Origin: a virus
Length of the DNA: 46,302 nt
Virus record (IMG/VR): IMGVR_UViG_3300036772_000129
Span: 1 to 46,302 of that record
Strand: one strand, 5' to 3'
Shown here: positions 38,830-46,254 of the stretch, in pieces
Position numbering within the stretch: the stretch's first letter is position 1
Layout: each line of letters opens with the position of its first letter
Program-made: the position numbers and the translations under genes
The notes under the pieces: generated by a model
Told to the model about the DNA's origin: nothing
Seen by the model: the letters and a program-made list of their open reading frames with translations, nothing else
Databases searched by the model: none

Positions 38830-40815
38830 ATGTCACGATATAACACCGGAAATGCAGTACCATCCAATCAAATGAAAGACCTGTCTGATAACGCTCAGAT
38901 TGTTGATGAGTTGGTTCACAAACATGAAGATACAACACTTGATCGCTTCGGGAATCCACTTAAAACGTGGTTTAGTATCGAGCAGGATGCAAAAGAAGCT
39001 ATGGCCTCATTTGGCTACATCACAATGGACTCATTCGAAGACGGCAATACGTTAACCCTGCCGAACCAAGTTTTGAGGCTTGAGGCCACTGGGGAGTATT
39101 ACCGTTGGGATGGCGCATTCCCTAAAACTGTTCCAGCAGGATCTACGCCAACTACATCGGGTGGTGTTGGGGTGGGTAAATGGCTGAGTGTGGGTGATGC
39201 AACGCTGCGTGGGCAGCTTGCTGGTTCGGGTGGTAGTGGCCTTGTTCATTACGGTGCTGATTCCATCTCAAAAATAGTCAGCGATATGTCAGCAACTCCA
39301 GACTCGCAGGGGGCTGCCGGAGATGGTGTGAGTAATGACGACGCGGAATTAAACGCCGCTATCGCCCTTGGCGGTTCCGCTATCCAGTTGCGAAAAGGGA
39401 AACAATATCTAATTAGTAGTTTTGTTAACCAGAAGGGAACACCTACACTCGGTAAAGGCCAGATTGTAAAAGCAGTTACTGGCGGCCTAGAAATGCAGAA
39501 CTCCTATGTGGATGCCTTCCAGCGCATGACAGGACAGGAGAATCTAGCTGCATGGTTTAAAGTCCTATTGCAACCAACGGTAGCGCCTAAGATTGTATTT
39601 TCCGGCGACAGCACTACAGCGGGTGATGGAACTTCCGCTAACTTTAAAATTAACTTACTTGTAGCGCAAGGTATTAAAAACAGGGGATTACAAACCGCGT
39701 TCGGTATTAACGGCGTCAACAAAGGTCACTCAGGGGCATCTACTAGCGCATGGGTTAGTACCTACGTTGCCGAGGATATCACCGACAACGCAGATTTGTA
39801 TGTAGTTCGCTGGGGCATAAACGACGTAAAAGACATAGATTTATTCGCGTCAAATCTGCGGGCCGGTCTTACTGCTTACCGTGCGGCGCGTCCGTTTGAA
39901 ACTAACAGCATCTTGTTAATGACGCCTAACTCTACCTACGACGTCCCGAACGGTCGTGATGCCAAATGGTACGAGCAGTTACACGATGTATACGTTCAAT
40001 GCGCGCGCGACTTTAAATGCGCGTTCTTAGACACTTATGCGCTTACGCAAAACTCTAAAGGGTTAGCCGGAATCCTGATGGATAACCCATATGGGGATGG
40101 GCGCGGTATTCACCCGAATGATACGCTTAACAGCATCATTTCGGGGTATATCGTAGACACCGTCGCACCTATGGGGCTTACTACCGTCTACGGGCGTAAC
40201 AGGGTAATAACTACAGCAGGCGGTGAGAATGCGTCCGTTCTGGCGGCCACCGCGCCTTCTGACGCCTTGTACGCCCCACTATTGTCGGTAATTAGAACGT
40301 TGCCGGCTAACGGTTGGCCTCTAGACGGCAACGCCATTACGTTCCGAACTATCGATGGTACGCTGTTGCAATATCATTTCGGGTATAAAGACGCCGACAG
40401 AGGCACTATGTATACCCGAATGGCCCGAGCTAGTACAATCGGCGGAGAAACAGAAAGCTGGTCCCCGTTCTACCAAAATGCGCTTCGATTCCAAAGTGCT
40501 GATATTTCAGTATCAGGGGTATATCAAAGGGGAACGTCTAAATGCAATCGAACTGGGACGCAAGTTATCATCGATGGAAAAATGACGACAAGCACGCCGA
40601 CAAACATTACCGCAGGCACAACAATCGGTACAGTGATCGGTGGATATAGACCCACAAGAGATATAATGTACGGAACTGCAACATTAGTTAACGCTGGTGC
40701 CACTAGTTTTGTTCAAGTGCCAGTTAACGTGCAACTAAATGGGGTGATTTCCGTAGCAGGAGCCGCAAATGGGGTTAGTTCTATTTATCTCAATATCACA
40801 TATGATATACAGTGA
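38830..40815 (+). CDS. Tail fibre/spike with SGNH esterase domain
   Basis: A 661-residue receptor-binding protein. The N-terminus (residues 1-125; FGNPLKTWFSIEQDAKEAMA and GVGKWLSVGD) is a conserved tail-attachment region, then a short pectate-lyase-like link (GDGVSNDDAELNAAI). Residues about 250-435 form an SGNH/GDSL hydrolase: S261 in VFSGDST, N331-D332 in WGINDVK and H428 in GIHPND with D423 just before. It should deacylate, most likely deacetylate, the surface polysaccharide receptor. The last 200 residues are beta-rich trimerisation or binding domains. It lies right before an acyltransferase gene. Confidence 0.88.
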   Translation: MSRYNTGNAVPSNQMKDLSDNAQIVDELVHKHEDTTLDRFGNPLKTWFSIEQDAKEAMASFGYITMDSFEDGNTLTLPNQVLRLEATGEYYRWDGAFPKTVPAGSTPTTSGGVGVGKWLSVGDATLRGQLAGSGGSGLVHYGADSISKIVSDMSATPDSQGAAGDGVSNDDAELNAAIALGGSAIQLRKGKQYLISSFVNQKGTPTLGKGQIVKAVTGGLEMQNSYVDAFQRMTGQENLAAWFKVLLQPTVAPKIVFSGDSTTAGDGTSANFKINLLVAQGIKNRGLQTAFGINGVNKGHSGASTSAWVSTYVAEDITDNADLYVVRWGINDVKDIDLFASNLRAGLTAYRAARPFETNSILLMTPNSTYDVPNGRDAKWYEQLHDVYVQCARDFKCAFLDTYALTQNSKGLAGILMDNPYGDGRGIHPNDTLNSIISGYIVDTVAPMGLTTVYGRNRVITTAGGENASVLAATAPSDALYAPLLSVIRTLPANGWPLDGNAITFRTIDGTLLQYHFGYKDADRGTMYTRMARASTIGGETESWSPFYQNALRFQSADISVSGVYQRGTSKCNRTGTQVIIDGKMTTSTPTNITAGTTIGTVIGGYRPTRDIMYGTATLVNAGATSFVQVPVNVQLNGVISVAGAANGVSSIYLNITYDIQ

Positions 40816-40848
40816 TATAGTCAAAAGTTATAAAAACTGAGTAAACAA

Positions 40849-40883
40849 ACGGCACGTATAGAATCGGTCAGCGTGCCGTTTTA
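40849..40883 (+). terminator. Terminator after the tail fibre gene
   Basis: ACGGCACG and CGTGCCGT form a perfect eight-pair stem around a 15-base loop, followed by TTTTAG. It ends the late operon. Confidence 0.82.
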
Positions 40884-40963
40884 GTAAGCATTCTAATATT
40901 TTATAGTTCCATTGTTGTTTTCTGAAAATGCAGTAACATACTCTTTTCTTCAGAGACCTTGGC

Positions 40964-42025
40964 ATGAACAAAATCTACTCTATTCAGATATTCAGAGGGC
41001 TAGCAGCGGTGATGGTGCTGATTGCTCATTCTAATATAATGCTCAATAGAAGCCTCTTTTCTGGAGTTTTCATAACCGGATATGTTGGTGTGGATTTTTT
41101 CTTCGTGCTGAGCGGGTTCATCATCATGCTTACGTGTAAGAAAAGCATCGGATCCGGAAATATTACTGATTACATTCGCAAAAGGCTAACAAGGGTATAC
41201 CCTCCTTACATCATATACACAGTTATAACCGTTGCTGTTAGCTATATTTACGTGGAAGAAACCGGTAGAGGAATCGTTTCTTGGATTGAGATAAATGTAC
41301 CAAATTTTATCCAAAGCATTAGCCTTTACCCATTCAGCGTAGATGTGAGCATCCCGCCAATCATTCCAGTGGCTTGGACGTTAACATATGAAATGCTTTT
41401 CTATATTATTTTCACTTCGCTTTTCTTTATAAAGAGAAAGTCTGGAATTATTTTAATTTCTTTGGTGTGGATTCTTCTAATTGCAATTAGTAAAAACTTT
41501 AACATTAGCAATGGTAATTATTTGCTAGAGACATTTTTAAGCTTGCGAAACTTTGAATTTATAATGGGATGTGCACTGGCATATTTTGTTGGACACCATG
41601 TAAATTGGAAAATAAGCGCAGTGATATTTTTTGGCGGGATTGCGCTACTTATTGCGTCGTGGCATAACGCGCTAAACGGTATCAGCGTAACAACATTGTC
41701 GAACTGGGCAACGTTCGGAATTCCGTTCGCAATGATCATCTTTGGTGCTACGCGCTTAGAGAGTTTCGTGCACAAAAAAGAAGGGAAGATATTTCGATTT
41801 TTTGTCTATCTCGGCGATGCATCATACTCGATTTATCTCGTTCACTTTATCGTGATCATGATTTGCAAAAGAACTATTCTCGATCACGGTATGACAATCG
41901 GCTATGTAGAGTTCTGGGTAACATCAGGAATTGCTCTAATTGTCAGTCTGGCCATGTATGAGCTGATAGAAAAGCCGCTTATGCGATTGCTTAATCGCTC
42001 AAAAGTACAAGCGGTAACATTATAA
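40964..42025 (+). CDS. OafA/YrhL-type acyltransferase (lysogenic conversion)
   Basis: A 353-residue integral membrane acyltransferase_3 protein with about ten transmembrane segments. Hallmarks are IQIFRGLAAVMVLIAHSN with the catalytic histidine, FFFVLSGFIIML, and IRKRLTRVYPPYIIY. It ends VSLAMYELIEKPLMRL. These enzymes O-acetylate lipopolysaccharide or other surface glycans. It follows the late terminator and has an AT-rich upstream region, so it is probably expressed in the lysogen. The neighbouring tail fibre carries a likely deacetylase. Confidence 0.92.
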   Translation: MNKIYSIQIFRGLAAVMVLIAHSNIMLNRSLFSGVFITGYVGVDFFFVLSGFIIMLTCKKSIGSGNITDYIRKRLTRVYPPYIIYTVITVAVSYIYVEETGRGIVSWIEINVPNFIQSISLYPFSVDVSIPPIIPVAWTLTYEMLFYIIFTSLFFIKRKSGIILISLVWILLIAISKNFNISNGNYLLETFLSLRNFEFIMGCALAYFVGHHVNWKISAVIFFGGIALLIASWHNALNGISVTTLSNWATFGIPFAMIIFGATRLESFVHKKEGKIFRFFVYLGDASYSIYLVHFIVIMICKRTILDHGMTIGYVEFWVTSGIALIVSLAMYELIEKPLMRLLNRSKVQAVTL

Positions 42026-42043
42026 ATGTTAGGTAAATAATTG

Positions 42044-42073
42044 GCATGGCACCCTCACTTATGAGGGCACCAT
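42044..42073. terminator. Hairpin between convergent genes
   Basis: Ten-pair inverted repeat (GGCACCCTCA / TGAGGGCACC) with a four-base loop. It lacks a U-run on either side, so it may be a weak bidirectional terminator or mRNA-end stabiliser. Confidence 0.5.
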
Positions 42074-42080
42074 CGGGTAA

Positions 42081-42659
42081 TTAATGAATCCGCTTAAACT
42101 TCTCTTTGCTAGCCGGTATGTGAGTAAAGGCGTGAGGTTTGTAGCCTAAGTCAGTAGCTATGCCATTCGCTATAGCTCTAAACGTATCGCCTTTACCAAG
42201 TAGCTCAATCCCGCCCCCCATCCAGTTGTCATGGATGATCACTTTAACGTTGTAGCGAGCATCTGCTGGCGTGGAGATCGGTGTGACATCAGTTGAAGAC
42301 GATTTATCTTTCTGGCTGAAGTAGAAATCTTCCAGCTTCTCGAATACTTCCCATGCCTGATCTGTTTCCAGCATCTTCGCGTGTCTGGCCGCGCCGCGTT
42401 CTGTCCATAAAGTTAACTTCGGAGTTCGTTTATCTACTTGGTGACTTGAAGTCACCGAGTTCTTAAGTTCACGTAATTGCTCACCTTTTATCAGGAAGTA
42501 ATGCTTACCTTCGACAAAGCGATCTTTGTTCCTGCTGTAATTTTTTTTAATGTTAGCGGTGTCTGTGCCATAGAGATTGGCTAGAAGTTCGGTAGTAACG
42601 ACAGGTATTTGATTGTGAGTAATCGGAGAGAGGGTTTCTATGGAAATGCGATTGGTCAT
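42081..42659 (-). CDS. ORF6N-domain antirepressor-type protein
   Basis: A 192-residue protein whose first 95 residues match the ORF6N domain (HNQIPVVTTELLANLYGTDT, NIKKNYSRNKDRFVEGKHYF, then LTLWTERGAARHAKML). The domain occurs in phage antirepressor-type and DNA-binding proteins. The C-terminus (VKVIIHDNWMGGGIELLGKG, YKPHAFTHIPA) is not recognised. GGAGG precedes the ATG. Its leader on the minus strand contains strong hairpins and a terminator, implying tight control. It is transcribed opposite to the late genes. Confidence 0.82.
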   Translation of the reverse strand: MTNRISIETLSPITHNQIPVVTTELLANLYGTDTANIKKNYSRNKDRFVEGKHYFLIKGEQLRELKNSVTSSHQVDKRTPKLTLWTERGAARHAKMLETDQAWEVFEKLEDFYFSQKDKSSSTDVTPISTPADARYNVKVIIHDNWMGGGIELLGKGDTFRAIANGIATDLGYKPHAFTHIPASKEKFKRIH

Positions 42660-42811
42660 GATGACCTCCAGTGGTTTATATCGATTGACGCTACCACTTC
42701 AGAGGCGAATCTTGGGTGGTAGCCCAGATGGGGTTCGCCTTACCGGATAAACCAACCGGCCAACCTTACGGTTGCCCCACCTGAGCCACCATAGATGTGT
42801 TCAGATGCACG
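42660..42811 (-). promoter_or_regulatory. Structured leader of the ORF6N gene
   Basis: On the minus strand this leader holds the hairpin CAACC-GTAA-GGTTG, an AGGCGAA/TTCGCCT stem enclosing TTGGG and CCCA arms, and AGTGGT/ACCACT arms with the second arm next to the ribosome site GGAGG. Together these could control translation of the ORF6N gene. A second, interrupted Ash-like reading frame (42691-42792) starts MVAQVGQP, hits TAA at 42766-42768 and then reads GWPVGLSGKANPIWATTQD. Confidence 0.45.
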
Positions 42812-43012
42812 ACATAAAAAAACACGCTCGCGGCGTGTATCTGGTCGCGGTTTATTCAGCAGGAGGCGAATCCCGACACCTGATTTTGCAGGTGCATCGA
42901 GAATATAGCCCACAGCGAATACCGCGTCAAATGTTGAGGCACCTACACAAAAAGTGCAGGTGTGGATGTTAAATAGCTTTTGCATTACCTTGCCTACAAC
43001 CTCTGCTACCAT
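42740..43012 (-). CDS. Ash-like small open frame (90 aa)
   Basis: An open frame beginning MVAEVVGKVMQKLFNIHTCT and continuing with FDAVFAVGYILDAPAKSGVG and YGGSGGATVRLAGWFIR. The text resembles the Ash family found in P4-like and lambdoid elements. It is a weak gene call: there is no good ribosome site at 43012, a better AAGGTA precedes the in-frame ATG at 42985, and a strong terminator lies inside the frame. It may be a leader peptide or an RNA element rather than a conventional gene. Confidence 0.4.
   Translation of the reverse strand: MVAEVVGKVMQKLFNIHTCTFCVGASTFDAVFAVGYILDAPAKSGVGIRLLLNKPRPDTRRERVFLCRASEHIYGGSGGATVRLAGWFIR
42816..42838 (-). terminator. Terminator in the ORF6N leader
   Basis: On the minus strand ACACGC, a five-base loop and GCGTGT are followed by seven Ts. 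It lies inside the Ash-like frame and about 155 bases before the ORF6N ATG. A transcript started near 43010 would end here as a short RNA of about 180 bases unless polymerase reads through. Confidence 0.85.
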
Positions 43013-43013
43013 A

Positions 43014-43031
43014 TGACAACTTGTTGCTTGT
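43014..43031. promoter_or_regulatory. Inverted repeat between divergent units
   Basis: GACAA-CTTGTTGC-TTGTC, containing the palindrome CAACTTGTTG, lies between the leftward Ash-like/ORF6N unit and the rightward lipoprotein gene. It is a candidate regulator-binding site. A possible rightward promoter (TTGCCT, 16 bases, TATGAC) ends just before it. Confidence 0.4.
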
Positions 43032-43047
43032 CTATGGAATGGGATAT

Positions 43048-43497
43048 ATGAATAAGATTGCGGTTATTGGGATTGCCGTTGCCACGCTAATTCTCTCTGG
43101 CTGTGAGTCACAGCAAATGGCTGATGCAAAGAGAAAAGATGCAGAGTTTGCCAATGCGGTGAAAAACATAAATCTTGAGTCTGCTGATGTTGGCTCTATG
43201 CCTAGCAATTATAAGGACCTTGTTGAGTCAGCTATAAAAGCTCAGCTAAAGGATCCTGAATCGGCTAAATTCTACGACATAACCACTCCACGCAAAGAGG
43301 TGATGGTTGAAAAGAGTAATTTTGTGTATGGATACTCAACTTGTGTCTATGTCAACGCTAAAAATTCTTATGGTGGGTACACAGGAAAGCAGCTGTACTG
43401 GGCGTTTATGAGAAACAATCAGGTGCTGCGTCTCAAGAATACTAACGAGCCGTACGGAAATATGATCTTCGTCGGAAGACCAATTAACTGCGGTTAA
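43048..43497 (+). CDS. Phage lipoprotein
   Basis: A 149-residue lipoprotein. The signal peptide (MNKIAVIGIAVATLILSGCE) has lipobox LSGC with the lipidated cysteine at 19. The mature part starts helical (SQQMADAKRKDAEFANAVKN) and ends in a small domain (DPESAKFYDITTPRKEVMVE, YGYSTCVYVNAKNSYGGYTG) with two further cysteines that could pair. It is monocistronic between a divergent unit and a terminator, as expected for a gene expressed in the lysogen. It may alter the cell surface, but the function is unknown. ATG 43048 is chosen because the signal peptide begins there. Confidence 0.8.
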   Translation: MNKIAVIGIAVATLILSGCESQQMADAKRKDAEFANAVKNINLESADVGSMPSNYKDLVESAIKAQLKDPESAKFYDITTPRKEVMVEKSNFVYGYSTCVYVNAKNSYGGYTGKQLYWAFMRNNQVLRLKNTNEPYGNMIFVGRPINCG

Positions 43498-43515
43498 TCT
43501 AATGCAACGATAGCC

Positions 43516-43540
43516 AACCCGCCTAGCCGCGGGTTTTTTA
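43516..43540 (+). terminator. Terminator after the lipoprotein gene
   Basis: AACCCGC, loop CTAGCC and GCGGGTT are followed by TTTT. Confidence 0.87.
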
Positions 43541-43554
43541 TTTCCTTCCTAATA

Positions 43555-43779
43555 TCTTTCCAGCAAACCCTTGTCTATAACGGCAAGGTTGGTAACAAAA
43601 TCAACATCGGCTACCGTGAGTTCTCTGACGGCTTAGCAAGGCCATCATTCTCTAACGAAGTTGAGTATGACCTGTCTGAATCAAGAACAATCCGTTATAA
43701 AGGTGCGATCCTTGATGTGCTTGATGCGAACAATCAGTCAATAACATTTAAACTGACAAAAAACTTCAACTCACAGTGA
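43555..43779 (+). pseudogene. 3' remnant of a lost gene
   Basis: About 75 codons of clearly protein-like text (QTLVYNGKVGNKINIGYREF, ARPSFSNEVEYDLSESRTIR, then LTKNFNSQ and TGA) have no start codon and begin right behind the lipoprotein terminator. It is in the same frame as the lipoprotein but separated by its stop. This is the C-terminal end of a beta-rich, perhaps exported protein whose 5' part was lost by recombination. It has its own terminator behind it. Confidence 0.7.
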
Positions 43780-43812
43780 CGAAACGTGTTGGGTACAATT
43801 AGTTTTTATCAG

Positions 43813-43834
43813 CCCACTTAGGTGGGTTTTTTTT
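43813..43834 (+). terminator. Terminator after the gene remnant
   Basis: CCCAC and GTGGG around a short TTAG loop are followed by eight Ts. Confidence 0.82.
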
Positions 43835-43836
43835 GT

Positions 43837-43980
43837 TTTTTTGTAACAATGCGTTACTGCGTCATCACCATATCTATTCATAACTCATCATAGATAATTT
43901 CATTCAATTCACTGATATTTAATGTCTTTACACCTAACTGAACTGGCGCTTTAATCACGCCAATAGGTGCTCTTTAACAG
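43837..43980. other. Intergenic stretch with a boxA-like element
   Basis: There is no gene here. GTGCTCTTTAACAG at about 43968-43981 contains a boxA-like TGCTCTTTAACA in plus orientation, pointing into the antisense of the second repressor. The rest is AT-rich. Confidence 0.5.
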
Positions 43981-44802
43981 TTAGGTAGGCTTTTTGTTTG
44001 CTGATAGTAATTCAATAATGGTATCGAGCTTAGCTTCAAGTGCGCCCAATCTCGCTGCTATGTCATTCTGCTCAATTGGCTGAATGCAATTGGACGTTGG
44101 TAAAGGCATGCTGTTTTTATACCAATTTTTGTTAAACGATTGGTGCGAAGAGATGACCTTGCCAATTGCCGTTACTGATGAGTTGACAGGTATCATTGGA
44201 TAGAGCGGATTAAGCGAATGCAAGTATCCTTTGCCTTGGTCAACTATATATTGTTTAAATGCAAATGAACCAATGTCAACAAGGCTGAACAGTCCAAAAT
44301 CTCCATGCTCAGGCATTAATTCAGGATCAACAATAATTATAGTTCCATCAGGGAACGATACCCCGCTAGATGATTCCATTGAGTTTCCATTAACCTCGAT
44401 AGCAAAGGAATATTCTCCAGCTTCAGGAGGGGCAGGGATAAAATCGCTTGCTGATGCGCTTTTACGAAAATTATCAAAATCGAACCCGATCCCCATTACC
44501 TGAACATGGGTAAGTAATGGAACCTCTCTAACAGTTACCGTTCTTTTTATCTGACTAGTATCTGGACCATCACCTTTCCCTGAGGTAAGCCAAGCTACAG
44601 AAGTACCTAGCGCAGCCGCAAGATTGACAAGCGCCTTTTCTCTTGGCCTAGCCTCTCCACCTTCATAAGCAGCAATTTGTCTACGTACGATACCAACTTT
44701 CTTTGCTAACTCATCTTGGGTTAAGCCAATGGCAGAGCGTGCTATCGCCACTCGCTTTGGGAATGATTCATCAAAGTGCACTTGTGATTCTCCAAAATTC
44801 AT
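43981..44802 (-). CDS. Second repressor (XRE + S24-like domain)
   Basis: A 273-residue protein. It has an N-terminal helix-turn-helix (TQDELAKKVGIVRRQIAAYE), a LexA-like domain with serine in NGNSMESSSG and lysine in SFAFKQYIV, and an added C-terminal tail ending in a short coiled coil (ARLGALEAKLDTIIELLSAN). The usual Ala-Gly cleavage bond is replaced: the text reads THVQVMGIG where CI proteins read HVQAG. RecA-driven self-cleavage may therefore be lost. It is divergent from the Arc-like and antirepressor genes, so it probably controls them, taking the place of P22 Mnt. Starts at 44802 (ATG) or 44781 (GTG with GGAG) are both possible. Confidence 0.85.
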   Translation of the reverse strand: MNFGESQVHFDESFPKRVAIARSAIGLTQDELAKKVGIVRRQIAAYEGGEARPREKALVNLAAALGTSVAWLTSGKGDGPDTSQIKRTVTVREVPLLTHVQVMGIGFDFDNFRKSASASDFIPAPPEAGEYSFAIEVNGNSMESSSGVSFPDGTIIIVDPELMPEHGDFGLFSLVDIGSFAFKQYIVDQGKGYLHSLNPLYPMIPVNSSVTAIGKVISSHQSFNKNWYKNSMPLPTSNCIQPIEQNDIAARLGALEAKLDTIIELLSANKKPT

Positions 44803-44836
44803 TGACACATAAATAATCTGCGGCAATAATCATCAA

Positions 44837-44853
44837 ACAGATTGCGAGTCTGT
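44837..44853. promoter_or_regulatory. Operator-like palindrome of the second immunity region
   Basis: ACAGATTGCGAGTCTGT has five-base matching arms (ACAGA/TCTGT) and lies midway between the divergent second repressor and the Arc-like gene. It is the likely binding site for one of them. Confidence 0.5.
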
Positions 44854-44880
44854 GAGTTTTTAAAGTGAATGAGGTGAATA

Positions 44881-45054
44881 ATGGAACAGAAAGCATTAAA
44901 GGGCAAGCAGATCTCTTACCGTATGAGGCCAGAGGTACATGCCTTTCTTGAGAGTAACGCAAACAAAACCTACAGGTCTGTACAAGGGATGATGGATTAC
45001 TTTATGGATAAGCTTATGGAGATGGAGAAGAAAGGTGAAATCACTATCCAGTAA
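44881..45054 (+). CDS. Arc-like ribbon-helix-helix repressor
   Basis: A 57-residue protein with GAGGTGA before the ATG. The strand KGKQISYRMRPEVHAFL is followed by two helices (SVQGMMDYFMDKLMEMEK), the ribbon-helix-helix pattern of P22 Arc. Arc dimers bind DNA by the strand and limit antirepressor expression. Here too it lies directly before the antirepressor gene. Confidence 0.8.
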   Translation: MEQKALKGKQISYRMRPEVHAFLESNANKTYRSVQGMMDYFMDKLMEMEKKGEITIQ

Positions 45055-45127
45055 ATACGGCGAAGCCCCAATGGCGGCAACCATTGAGGCTTCTAATTTG
45101 TCAGTAACTACCAAGGAACTAACGAAT

Positions 45128-46024
45128 ATGAGTATAGCAACGCAGATCTCCACAATCAACGTGCCGTTCTACGGCGATAGCCTTTATTTGGTTAACTATA
45201 ATGGCGAGGCTTATACCCCAATGAAACCGATCGTCGATGGTATGGGTTTGGCGTGGGCACCACAGCATGAGAAGCTGAAGCAGCGCTTTGGGTCAACTAT
45301 CACTGAAATCGTGATGGTTGCCGGAGATGGCAAAAATCGTGGCATGACATGCTTGGCGCTTCGCAAACTTGCTGGCTGGCTTCACACTATAAATGTCGGA
45401 AAAGTTCGACCTGAACTACGTGAAAAAGTCGCTCGCTATCAAGAGGAATGTGATGACGTACTTTACCAATACTGGGCAAAAGGTGAGGTAAAGAACCCAC
45501 GAAAGAAAACCACCGTTGATGAGCGCACCCCGTTACGCGACGCAGTAAACATGCTTGTTGGCAAGAAAGGACTCCGCTATGACGATGCTTACAATATGGT
45601 TCATCAGCGCTTTGCTATCGACAGCATTGATGAGCTTGAACTATCCCAAATTCCCCAAGCTGTAGAGTACATTCATCGTGTTGTATTGGATGGTGAATTT
45701 ATCGGTAAGCAACTTGAACTCCCAGCAGTGGAAAAGCAATTCACTGATGAAGAAGTTTGCTCACTTGCATGGCTGTGGTTGTTGGCAGATAAGATGCGCG
45801 AACATGCCTCAGAAACTTATCCAGCTTTGAAGCAACTAGAATCGCGTTATGCAGGGGAGGCTTATGACCTTGCAAATGAGTTCAAATATTGGCTAGACCA
45901 AACAATGATTACTTTATCTCGCGAGGCCGCCCATATAAAGCCAAGCGAAAAACTTAAATGCATTGATGCATTAAATCACTTAAAGCAAAACCAATGGCGC
46001 ACTGCCTTGATGGCAGCCCACTAA
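45128..46024 (+). CDS. ant: P22-type antirepressor
   Basis: A 298-residue protein. Residues 8-125 match the P22 antirepressor N-terminal domain (ISTINVPFYGDSLYLVNYNG, YTPMKPIVDGMGLAWAPQHE, RKLAGWLHTINVGKVRPELR, CDDVLYQYWAKGE). Such proteins bind and inactivate phage repressors, inducing prophages in trans. The frame is open from 45035, but AAGGA precedes ATG 45128, where the conserved domain begins. The C-terminal half (EVCSLAWLWLLADKMREHAS) is helical. A terminator follows. Confidence 0.9.
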   Translation: MSIATQISTINVPFYGDSLYLVNYNGEAYTPMKPIVDGMGLAWAPQHEKLKQRFGSTITEIVMVAGDGKNRGMTCLALRKLAGWLHTINVGKVRPELREKVARYQEECDDVLYQYWAKGEVKNPRKKTTVDERTPLRDAVNMLVGKKGLRYDDAYNMVHQRFAIDSIDELELSQIPQAVEYIHRVVLDGEFIGKQLELPAVEKQFTDEEVCSLAWLWLLADKMREHASETYPALKQLESRYAGEAYDLANEFKYWLDQTMITLSREAAHIKPSEKLKCIDALNHLKQNQWRTALMAAH

Positions 46025-46058
46025 TAGCAACTAAGAAATTTACGTAGTTATCTACCCC

Positions 46059-46080
46059 AACCCGCTTCGGCGGGTTTTTC
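46059..46080 (+). terminator. Terminator after the antirepressor gene
   Basis: AACCCGC, loop TTCG and GCGGGTT are followed by TTTC. It closes the last phage transcript before the attachment site. Confidence 0.85.
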
Positions 46081-46254
46081 TTTTAGAGCACTATCGCAGA
46101 TCACCCATGAGTGGCCTGCGGTAATTCTCTGTGTCGTTTATGTGTCGTGACTAAACGATATGATAGATAGTTTATATGGTGAGATATACAGGTATGACAC
46201 AGTGTGAATGCGGTTAGCACCTGTTAAAACAATGAGTTATGAATGGTTCTAGCC
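46081..46254. other. Phage attachment arm, no gene
   Basis: There is no gene. Two copies of TGTGTCGT (46130-46137 and 46141-46148), 11 bases apart, may be arm-type integrase sites. The rest is AT-rich with ATGATAGATAG-like runs that could bind IHF, but no firm consensus is seen. Confidence 0.4.
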
